DNA from: Bacillota bacterium
Lineage (GTDB): Bacteria > Bacillota > Clostridia > Lachnospirales > Lachnospiraceae
Length of the DNA stretch: 13,478 nucleotides
Assembly (NCBI GenBank): GCA_023435645.1
Contig: JAEYRK010000007.1
Location: 1-13,478 of the forward strand
Reading direction: 5' to 3'
How positions within the stretch are numbered: position 1 is the stretch's first letter; each line of letters begins with the position of its first letter. Both the position numbers and the translations under genes were made by a program. Under the pieces are notes generated by a model. The model was not told the origin of the DNA and ran no database searches. It saw only the letters and a list, made by a program, of their open reading frames with translations. This document shows positions 1 to 6,229 of this stretch, piece by piece.

Positions 1-96
1 GCAGCCATCGGTAACTTCATCGGCGGAGGACTCATCGTATCCGGTGCCAATTACCTTCTGGCATATCGTGATATTGATAAAAACATGAAGCAGTAA
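1..96 (+). CDS. C-terminal end of a probable formate/nitrite-type transporter (partial)
   Basis: Frame 1 is open from the first base to a TAA at 94-96 and gives 31 residues. They form a glycine-rich hydrophobic segment (N-F-I-G-G-G, then V-S-G-A-N-Y) followed by a short charged tail ending N-M-K-Q. A glycine-rich last helix beginning G-N-x-I-G-G and ending in an aromatic-rich stretch is typical of the formate/nitrite transporter (FocA/NirC) family of inner-membrane channels. Only the last helix is present, so another polytopic membrane protein is possible. A terminator follows closely, so this gene is probably not co-transcribed with the downstream cluster. Confidence 0.55.
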   Translation, partial: AAIGNFIGGGLIVSGANYLLAYRDIDKNMKQ

Positions 97-157
97 GTGT
101 TATAAGGCGATTTTTATTGAAGGAAAATTTGGATGAAAAATAGAATAGATAGAGAAG

Positions 158-191
158 ATAAGTCTTTATGTGACCATAAGGACTTATTTTT
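158..191 (+). terminator. Rho-independent terminator after the partial transporter gene
   Basis: Bases 158-170 pair with 175-187 in a 13-bp stem with one G-T wobble and a 4-base loop (TGAC). The stem runs into a short T tract (187-191). It lies 62 bases after the stop codon of the upstream gene and separates that gene from the Tad-like cluster. Confidence 0.8.
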
Positions 192-554
192 ATGGTATCA
201 AGGATTGGAGTATCAATTGTACCTTTCGTGGTCATATGTTACCATTTCAACTGTTATTAGAATCGTTAGTGCCAGATAATTTTTTCTCATAAAGCTTATA
301 ATTTGTATATTTTCCCTATTAAAATCCTACAAAAGACCCATATATTTACAATATAAATACACAATATGTAAAAAACAAACAAAAATTAACAAAATATTTG
401 TTTAGTATTATTTTTCAACTAGTATTTACAAAATATGGCTCATGCATTATGATATAGATATCTAATAATTCCAGAATTATACACTTCTAACTATCATGAT
501 GAAGCAAGATGCTTCAACATTCATTTCTTAATTTCATCTGAAGGAGGTAATCTA
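192..554. other. AT-rich intergenic spacer with promoter and 5' leader of the Tad-like operon
   Basis: No convincing gene is seen in this 363-base stretch. It is strongly AT-rich and contains poly-A and poly-T patches around 270-420 that could serve as curved or UP-element-like DNA. A promoter is called separately at 425-453. The expected leader (about 460-554) carries a short hairpin, bases 500-505 with 511-516 around the loop AAGAT. It ends with the ribosome binding site AAGGAGG (541-547), seven bases before the TTG start of the first gene. A possible reading frame on the minus strand (32-235) overlaps the terminator and the transporter end and is not credible. Confidence 0.6.
425..453 (+). 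promoter_or_regulatory. Predicted sigma-A promoter of the Tad-like operon
   Basis: A -35 box TTTACA (425-430) and a -10 box TATGAT (448-453) are separated by exactly 17 bases, and each matches five of six consensus positions. The expected transcription start is near 460, which would give a leader of roughly 95 bases before the TTG start at 555. The flanks are AT-rich. No operator or riboswitch was recognised. This is the only good promoter seen for the whole + strand gene series. Confidence 0.6.
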
Positions 555-1397
555 TTGAAAATCGCGTTTTGGAGCAATTCCTATGAACAATCCATGGTCT
601 CCTACAATCTGGCAGCAGTCAGTATAGCGAGTGTTATGCGTTCTCCTTATACTATCACAGTTCTGGAAAACCATCTGAGCAAGAATAATTTGGGGCTTGC
701 GTTCCTGGGTGCTGGTAGGGTACCATTTTTACGGGAAGTCGGTACGAATTACTATGAGGGGGGAGGTATTGAAGGGTTGATCAGAAGGATCTACCGAGGA
801 GATAACCACCCGGTAATGCTCCGACACTATCTGAAAGAAATTATACCCAAGCATCTTTACTACCTTCCGCAGAGCGGATATATACATAATGAACTCTTTG
901 ACTATGAACTAAATCTTAATCTCTCTCATTTTTTCCATCATATAGATGACATTTCTGATCTCTGTTACATAGACACTGCTCCACTGAATTTAAATTCTAA
1001 GGCCATCCTTGAAGATGCTGATCTGATTGTTGTAAACCTCTGCCAGAATCAAAACTTTCTTGAAGATTTTATCCAAAGCTATTCCTCACTTATCCCCAAA
1101 TCAGTATTTTTAATCGGTAATTATTCAAATCGTAATATCCTAAGCTGCAGAAGGATTTCAGAACTCTACGAAATCCCACTGGAGAATATTGCTCCTATCC
1201 CCTGGAACCAAGCCTTCTGGGAAGCAAGTACCCGTGGAAGAATAGTGGAGTTTATGACGAGCAATTATCGATGTACGAATGACAACACTAATTTTAGGTT
1301 CATCCAATCCGCTAGAAAAGCGGCAGGAATGATTATAAAACAGGCAGAGCTGTCCGGGAATCTGGTCAGGAAGGAGATGCACCTTTGTGGCAGATGA
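555..1397 (+). CDS. TadZ/CpaE-like ParA-fold protein without a P-loop (pseudo-ATPase)
   Basis: The gene encodes 280 residues, starting at TTG 555 with AAGGAGG seven bases upstream. The N-terminus (K-I-A-F-W-S) aligns with the product of 3589-4410. Where that paralogue has a relic P-loop (G-Q-P-G-T-T-S-N), this one reads E-Q-S-M-V-S-Y-N at residues 11-18, so no nucleotide-binding loop remains. The second half keeps the ParA/MinD-like layout: a Walker-B-like strand (L-C-Y-I-D-T), then A-D-L-I-V-V-N-L-C-Q-N, which is nearly the same in the paralogue. In Tad systems, TadZ/CpaE proteins are cytoplasmic ParA relatives that place the pilus machine at the cell pole. Here a scaffolding or localising role, perhaps as a heterodimer with its paralogue, is inferred. 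It is the first gene after the promoter and overlaps the next by 13 bases. Confidence 0.72.
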   Translation: MKIAFWSNSYEQSMVSYNLAAVSIASVMRSPYTITVLENHLSKNNLGLAFLGAGRVPFLREVGTNYYEGGGIEGLIRRIYRGDNHPVMLRHYLKEIIPKHLYYLPQSGYIHNELFDYELNLNLSHFFHHIDDISDLCYIDTAPLNLNSKAILEDADLIVVNLCQNQNFLEDFIQSYSSLIPKSVFLIGNYSNRNILSCRRISELYEIPLENIAPIPWNQAFWEASTRGRIVEFMTSNYRCTNDNTNFRFIQSARKAAGMIIKQAELSGNLVRKEMHLCGR

Positions 1398-1627
1398 CAA
1401 TACTCAGGCTAGTACTGATGTTATGTACCGGAGGAATGCTGTTCCTAATTCTTCTGATTGTAAATGGGAGATTATCTACAGTTAGGTTAAAAAGACGTAA
1501 AAAAAGTAATCCCGAAAGACCTCACATTTCAAAGAGCATTATTGTAAAAGGATACATGATCATTTTATCCGCTATAGTACTACTTTCCTTTATTATTATG
1601 AGATATTTCGCAAGAGGTAAGCCATGA
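1385..1627 (+). CDS. Small two-helix membrane protein, function unknown
   Basis: The gene encodes 80 residues from TTG 1385, chosen because AAGGAG (1371-1376) lies eight bases upstream. An alternative ATG at 1394 forms an ATGA overlap with the stop of the preceding gene and would shorten the protein by three residues. Two hydrophobic helices are clear, at about residues 7-26 and 53-73. A very basic loop (R-L-K-R-R-K-K) lies between them and should be cytoplasmic, leaving both termini outside. No family is recognised. Its place between a TadZ-like gene and a CpaB-like gene, with overlaps on both sides, suggests a small membrane component of the same apparatus. The stop overlaps the next start as ATGA (1624-1627). 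Confidence 0.65.
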   Translation: MWQMTILRLVLMLCTGGMLFLILLIVNGRLSTVRLKRRKKSNPERPHISKSIIVKGYMIILSAIVLLSFIIMRYFARGKP

Positions 1628-2562
1628 AGCTGAAAAGTAAAATGAAAAGAACAACCAGACAATATATCATTGTAGCGCTGATCTGTATTACCATTATTGG
1701 AAGCTCGTCGATCGCAACCATCCTTATAATGACAGGTCAGATGAGGCAGGAATATGAAGTGCAGCTGAGGGATATAAGACAGGAAAAAGCAAATAATCAA
1801 AAAAGTGTATATATCGCTGAGACAAAAATTAGTGCAGGGGATATGATAACCGAGCATGTAGTAAAGAAGCTTACGGTTTATGCTTCTCAGTCGGAAGAAT
1901 CCTATATGCAGGAGGAAGGTATAGGCAAAACTGCTTTACTTGAAATTCCTGCGGGAACCCATCTACTGAACAATATGCTTACTGATAGGTCGGTCTCTGA
2001 GGACTTTCGTGAAATCGAGTATAACATCATTTTAGTAAATTCTAATATCGTGGAAGATGATACGATAGATATCAGGATCATGTTTCCAAATGGCGAGGAT
2101 TATATTATTCTGTCAAAAAAAATTCTACGAGGCTATATGGCAGAAACTGGAAGCTGTATTTTGTGGCTGACCGAAGAGGAAATCCTGCGAATGGCCAGTG
2201 CTACTGTTGATGCATTTCTATATAGCGGGGCCAAATTATATACCACAAAGTATATTGAGCCTACCCTTCAGGACGGATCCCATGTCACATATAAACCAAG
2301 TATCTCAACACTCATATTAATTCAGGATAATCCCAATATACTCGAAACAGCGGAAGACGCCCTAAGCAAACAGATACGAAAGGCAATGGAAAACCGGTTA
2401 GCGGCAAGTCTGACAACGAAGGTGGAGGAAATTGATTGGGCTCTATCAATAAGAGAAGATAAGGAAATAGGAGAGATACCTGCTGCTTTGAATCCTGATA
2501 TAAACAAAACATATCAGGAGGAGCTGAGGGAAAAGAGCTCAGAAATTGATTATGGTCCATAG
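1624..2562 (+). CDS. SAF-domain protein, CpaB/RcpC-like Tad assembly factor
   Basis: The gene encodes 312 residues, starting at ATG 1624 in an ATGA overlap, with GAGGT a few bases upstream. One membrane helix spans about residues 14-37, followed by a short charged, possibly coiled segment. Residues about 61-122 match a SAF (AFP-like) domain: V-Y-I-A, then K-I-S-A-G-D, and later I-G-K-T-A, E-I-P-A-G-T and H-L-L. This arrangement is seen in CpaB/RcpC proteins of Tad loci and in FlgA. The remaining 190 residues are probably extracytoplasmic and not assigned. In Gram-negative bacteria CpaB/RcpC works with the secretin. No secretin is present here, so the protein probably acts at the outer face of the membrane or in the cell wall. 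A non-coding structured region follows. Confidence 0.75.
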   Translation: MKLKSKMKRTTRQYIIVALICITIIGSSSIATILIMTGQMRQEYEVQLRDIRQEKANNQKSVYIAETKISAGDMITEHVVKKLTVYASQSEESYMQEEGIGKTALLEIPAGTHLLNNMLTDRSVSEDFREIEYNIILVNSNIVEDDTIDIRIMFPNGEDYIILSKKILRGYMAETGSCILWLTEEEILRMASATVDAFLYSGAKLYTTKYIEPTLQDGSHVTYKPSISTLILIQDNPNILETAEDALSKQIRKAMENRLAASLTTKVEEIDWALSIREDKEIGEIPAALNPDINKTYQEELREKSSEIDYGP

Positions 2563-2575
2563 ACTATGGGGCAAC

Positions 2576-2858
2576 TGCTGATAGGGCTTACCACAAGAAG
2601 CCCTTACCTCAGGCATGAAATGAAAATTAGACGCTGCCCGCAAAGGCTGATACATCCTTCAGCTGATGCAGTGCAAAAACTGCGTTAGGGGGCAGTGAAA
2701 TGAAGCAGCTGTAGGCTGCATAACGAAACAATCAGAACCGATTCTTACAGATATTCTAGTCTGTAGCGGAATATGTTTCGTTACTCATCGTCACTACCCT
2801 GGTACCAGAGAGTTCCGTACTAAATATGGAGACTAGGTACCTCGGTAGGAATGACGAT
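2576..2858 (+). ncRNA. Candidate structured RNA element (multi-arm) inside the operon; class not recognised
   Basis: The 347 bases between the SAF-domain gene and the next start have no credible coding frame but pack five arms that pair closely. Arm A is 2583-2589 with 2598-2604. Arm B is closed by 2634-2639 with 2690-2695 and carries two hairpins (2646-2650/2659-2663 and 2666-2672/2679-2685). Arm C is 2705-2709 with 2715-2719. Arm D is a perfect 10-bp stem, 2721-2730 with 2774-2783, with an inner 6-bp hairpin (2746-2751/2760-2765). Arm E stacks three helices: 2787-2793/2852-2858, 2794-2798/2844-2848 and 2801-2806/2836-2841. No T tract follows, so it is not a simple terminator. It could be a cis-regulatory leader for the genes from 2910, a processed small RNA, or an insertion such as a small ribozyme. 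I could not match it to c-di-GMP, cobalamin, T-box, lysine, RNase P, tmRNA or typical group I/II intron signatures. Confidence 0.5.
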
Positions 2859-2909
2859 ATCAGTATATTGATTACATTTCTACAATGAGTGTATGGAAAG
2901 GAGTGCGGA

Positions 2910-3587
2910 ATGTGCAAGGAAGGAACAGCAATAGGGTTTGCCGGAATTGATAAGCAGGATATTATACTATATCTGGCACGGATCCTATATCATGCTGGTA
3001 AACGAGTTCTGATTGTGGATCAATCCGAAACACAAGCTGTCACGGAATGCATTCCATGTCCGGATGGGTTGGATCAAACCATCATCGAATATCGGGGAAT
3101 TTACTTTCTGAGAGCTCAAAAGAGGGAAGAGGATTGGTCATCGATCCTAGGAAAGAAGGGCTATGATTTTATCCTGACCGATTATGGTTTTCACCCGGAT
3201 GCTAGAGCATTTTCTGTATCAGATCATATCATCTGTGTGACCGATCAGCAAAAGCATAATTGGAATCGGGTTTTACCCCTGCTAGGCATGGGAGGGGATA
3301 AACTGAGTATAATCATTCGGGATGTAGTCGGTCATATAGCAAAAGAGTGGAATCGAAACGGTTTTCCGGAGCTAGCCCTGCTTCCGGCGGATAGAATTCA
3401 TGTCATGTATCTGGATGAGCTTGATATGAAATGCAAGATAAGGTGCCAGTATGAGATCTCTTATCACTTTAAAAGGCTTTCTATCCCTACTCAAAATGTC
3501 ATCAAGAAATTAGTTATGGAGATGCTACCGGGTATCAACCGGAAGGAATTGCGCTCTGCATATAGAAAAGCACAAAGAGGAGATTAG
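2910..3587 (+). CDS. ParA/MinD-fold protein with degenerate P-loop
   Basis: The gene encodes 225 residues from ATG 2910, chosen because AAAGGAG (2897-2903) is six bases upstream. An in-frame GTG at 2889 has no such site. The fold order is that of ParA/MinD ATPases. A first strand and loop reads A-I-G-F-A-G-I-D-K-Q-D (residues 7-17), where a P-loop would carry G-K-T. The second strand is G-K-R-V-L-I-V-D (30-37), and a Walker-B-like strand is Y-D-F-I-L-T-D-Y-G (85-93). The Gly-Lys-Thr signature is missing, so ATP hydrolysis by the usual mechanism is unlikely. It is distinct from the two TadZ-like paralogues in this locus. It is cytoplasmic, with no membrane segment. It lies directly upstream of the second TadZ-like gene (one base between stop and start) and is probably a partner of the assembly ATPase. 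Confidence 0.65.
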   Translation: MCKEGTAIGFAGIDKQDIILYLARILYHAGKRVLIVDQSETQAVTECIPCPDGLDQTIIEYRGIYFLRAQKREEDWSSILGKKGYDFILTDYGFHPDARAFSVSDHIICVTDQQKHNWNRVLPLLGMGGDKLSIIIRDVVGHIAKEWNRNGFPELALLPADRIHVMYLDELDMKCKIRCQYEISYHFKRLSIPTQNVIKKLVMEMLPGINRKELRSAYRKAQRGD

Positions 3588-3588
3588 T

Positions 3589-4410
3589 ATGGGTAAAATA
3601 GTAGCCTTTTGGAGCAGTGTACACGGACAGCCGGGGACAACCAGCAACATGATTGCACTTGCTACAATCACTGCCATGGAGCATGAATGCAAATGCCTGC
3701 TTATGCAGACACATTTTAAGATGAATAGTCTAGAGGCATATCTGATTGGCAGTAGGGAAAGCTCTCGAGACATATTCATGGATATCGGTATTGACGGTCT
3801 GGCAAGGAGCATCAAGCTGGAGCCACTTAATGAGCAGATCATAGAGAACCATACCATCCCCCTATGGAATCAAAGGCTTACCCTGCTTCCGGGTACAACA
3901 ATAGAAAACAGTGAACTGTTCAGATATGATATGGCGAAGACAATCGTGAAAATTATGACGGAGGCGAAGAAATACTATGATTTGATTTTCATCGACAGTA
4001 ATAGCGGATCGGATGAAATATCCAAGCTGGTATTATCCCAAGCGGATTTGATAGCGGTAAATCTATGTCAGAATAAGAGTGTCCTGGATCATCATTTCTC
4101 TACCTGGAGGCTTAAGGAGCATAAGCTGATGTATCTAATCGGCTCCTATCATAAAGACTCCTCCTATAATTTACATAATCTGAAGGCACTATATCAACCG
4201 TTTCGAAGGACACCGTTATCGATCATACCATATAATGTAGGATTTATGGATTCCCTCTCAGGTGGGAAGGTAATGAAATATATGAGCAGGAACATCAGTA
4301 TCAAACAATCAGGGGAAGATACTTATTTTATGAATTGTGTCAGAGAGGCATCTGATCGATTGATCAGGCTGATCAATGATAAGCGGGGTGGGATGGCTGT
4401 TGGAAGCTAA
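3589..4410 (+). CDS. TadZ/CpaE-like ParA-fold protein with altered P-loop
   Basis: The gene encodes 273 residues from ATG 3589, with AGAGGAG (3576-3582) six bases upstream. Residues 3-20 begin K-I-V-A-F-W-S-S and continue V-H-G-Q-P-G-T-T-S-N. This is recognisable as a deviant Walker A of the ParA/MinD type, but the signature lysine and the P-loop lysine are replaced by His12 and Thr17. A Walker-B-like strand Y-D-L-I-F-I-D-S follows. The stretch A-D-L-I-A-V-N-L-C-Q-N is shared with the product of 555-1397, as is much of the C-terminal third. Atypical Walker A motifs are known in TadZ proteins, which localise Tad machinery at the pole. Whether this one still binds nucleotide cannot be told from sequence. 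It overlaps the ATPase gene downstream by 35 bases, which suggests coupled translation. Confidence 0.75.
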   Translation: MGKIVAFWSSVHGQPGTTSNMIALATITAMEHECKCLLMQTHFKMNSLEAYLIGSRESSRDIFMDIGIDGLARSIKLEPLNEQIIENHTIPLWNQRLTLLPGTTIENSELFRYDMAKTIVKIMTEAKKYYDLIFIDSNSGSDEISKLVLSQADLIAVNLCQNKSVLDHHFSTWRLKEHKLMYLIGSYHKDSSYNLHNLKALYQPFRRTPLSIIPYNVGFMDSLSGGKVMKYMSRNISIKQSGEDTYFMNCVREASDRLIRLINDKRGGMAVGS

Positions 4411-6229
4411 TTTCGTGATTATCGTAATCATACTGTATTTTATCGCTGTTGCGGTCTATTTTCTCTTTAAAAGGGAGGACTCCCATGAGGATGACCATAG
4501 GGAGGATGAGTATTCAATCTCCTACTTAAGGGATGCAATCAAGGAGAAGATGAATGAGCTCACTGATACCAGCTATAAGGATCTGAATTTAAGTAAGGCT
4601 GCTTCAAAGAAGGAAGAGGCTAGAAAGCTGCAGCTGATCAGAGCCTTAAGGACCTGTGGGTTCGGAGATCTGAATGCGAAGGAGTTCGTAAAGGATTATA
4701 TCAAGAAGCTTCTGCAGAAGGACTTCGACATCACGGAGGTAACAGTGGATAAGGTCATTCCTTTCCGGGAGGGCAAAAACCTGGAGGTGAGGGATAAATT
4801 TGATATACTCCTGTATCTGTATAAGCAAAGGCATGGCTTGGAGGGCTTTTTCTACATGATAACGGAAAACAGCTTCCATAGACGTAAGGGTATCGGCAGC
4901 AGGGAGGATGAGTATCGTTATGAAATAACAAGAGAGGACATCGAGAAGCTATATCATAATACAGCGATTTCCCTCAGTTATCTCGATAAGCTGGAGATTA
5001 TAACGCAGCGGATTTATTCCGCCTATCTTGGAAACGGAGTGATTGACGAGATTAGGGATATGAAGAAGCTGGATGGTATATCTGCCGGGTTATCAGGTCT
5101 CACAGCTGAATACTACAATTATATGGAAGAATACATGCTTTGGCACCGTGAAAGCATCGGCTATTATTATGACAGCATCTGGATTATGTTTCAGGGAAAA
5201 ACAATTCGCCTCTCATTTTTGGGATTTGGAAGTAAGGCAGAGATGATCCGGGTAGCAAAGAAGATTTACAGATATGATGAACCGGGCTATTTATCGGAGA
5301 ATAGAGGCTATATTATCAACTCTATGTGTGACGGCTCCCGTATTGTGGTAGTGAGACCTAAATTAGCTGAGAACTGGGCTTTTTTTATCCGTAAGCTGAA
5401 CAGCATAGAAAATGTAGCCATAGAGAACCTACTTACGGATCAGAATGCGGAGTTGCCGATCAAGGTGATGGGCTGGCTGATCAAGGCTTGCTGTACCATA
5501 GCTGTAACCGGGAAGCAATTTTCCGGAAAAACCACCCTCCTAAAATCATTGATGGAATTTATCAATAGTACCTTCAATGTGAGGGTACAGGAAATGATTT
5601 TTGAGCTTCGCTTAAAGGAGATACTCGGTTATCGATATCGTAATATACAAACCCTTAGAGATACGAATTCGATCAGTATGCAGGAGGTCATGGATTTATT
5701 TAAGAAGATGGATGGGGATATCTATATCTTTGGTGAGATCCATTCACCCAGTGCCTGTGCAGTTGTCATTCAAGGAGCCTTGTCAGGAACCAGGCAAATG
5801 CTGTTCTCCCATCATGCCAAAACCAGTGAGGCATTGGTGGACAGCTTTAAGGTATCCATGCTGCAGACCGGAGTATTTTCCGATGAAAGGGCTGCCGAAG
5901 AACAGGTTGCCAGGACCATTCATTTTGATTTTCATATGTCAACCACCTTGGATGGGCATATCTACCTGGAAAGAATCACGGAGATCATCCCGGAATATGG
6001 AAGCCCGTATCCGGAGAAGCTAGAGGATTGCTTCCGCGAATACTTTACTAGGATGACCAATGGAAGAAGATACCGGACACAGGATATCGTAAGGTTTCAC
6101 CATGGAAAGTATGAGCTTGTTGGAATACCAAGCAAAATCACCAGGGACAAGCTATATGAATTTCTGACAGAGGAGGAACGAAAGGAGTATGAAACCTTCT
6201 TTCAAGGCTATCAGGAGGTAATTGCATGA
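4376..6229 (+). CDS. TadA/CpaF-family type II/IV secretion ATPase with N-terminal membrane anchor
   Basis: The gene encodes up to 617 residues. It should power subunit assembly by ATP hydrolysis at the cytoplasmic face. Walker A is G-K-Q-F-S-G-K-T (residues 379-386). The Walker B region is D-I-Y-I-F-G-E with the catalytic-type Glu454. A His box S-H-H-A-K-T follows (His480 before Ala), as in the T-V-H-A-N motif of TadA/CpaF. All three are in the usual order. The protein is longer than a typical CpaF. A hydrophobic segment near residues 11-29 is followed by an acidic run (E-D-S-H-E-D-D-H), so the ATPase appears membrane-tethered, which is unusual for the family. Start choice is uncertain: ATG 4376, GTG 4388 and TTG 4400 are in frame and none has a strong ribosome binding site. 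All keep the hydrophobic segment. The stop overlaps the next start as ATGA. Confidence 0.85.
   Translation: MISGVGWLLEANFVIIVIILYFIAVAVYFLFKREDSHEDDHREDEYSISYLRDAIKEKMNELTDTSYKDLNLSKAASKKEEARKLQLIRALRTCGFGDLNAKEFVKDYIKKLLQKDFDITEVTVDKVIPFREGKNLEVRDKFDILLYLYKQRHGLEGFFYMITENSFHRRKGIGSREDEYRYEITREDIEKLYHNTAISLSYLDKLEIITQRIYSAYLGNGVIDEIRDMKKLDGISAGLSGLTAEYYNYMEEYMLWHRESIGYYYDSIWIMFQGKTIRLSFLGFGSKAEMIRVAKKIYRYDEPGYLSENRGYIINSMCDGSRIVVVRPKLAENWAFFIRKLNSIENVAIENLLTDQNAELPIKVMGWLIKACCTIAVTGKQFSGKTTLLKSLMEFINSTFNVRVQEMIFELRLKEILGYRYRNIQTLRDTNSISMQEVMDLFKKMDGDIYIFGEIHSPSACAVVIQGALSGTRQMLFSHHAKTSEALVDSFKVSMLQTGVFSDERAAEEQVARTIHFDFHMSTTLDGHIYLERITEIIPEYGSPYPEKLEDCFREYFTRMTNGRRYRTQDIVRFHHGKYELVGIPSKITRDKLYEFLTEEERKEYETFFQGYQEVIA

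Noticed and set aside
1522..1857. A 111-residue open frame on the minus strand
   Set aside because: It is antisense to two well-supported overlapping genes and has a composition typical of a shadow frame.
2600..2783. An integron attC-like or other single-strand recombination site, suggested by the inverted repeats
   Set aside because: The core sites expected at attC ends are absent and there is no integrase or cassette structure nearby.
2881..2886. A promoter -10 box (TACAAT) just before the gene at 2910
   Set aside because: No acceptable -35 box lies 16-18 bases upstream.
2563..2909. A known riboswitch (c-di-GMP, cobalamin, T-box, lysine) or group I/II intron
   Set aside because: The conserved boxes that I know for these classes, such as the GEMM, B12-box and T-box sequences and the group II domain V, are not seen. 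The region stays unassigned.
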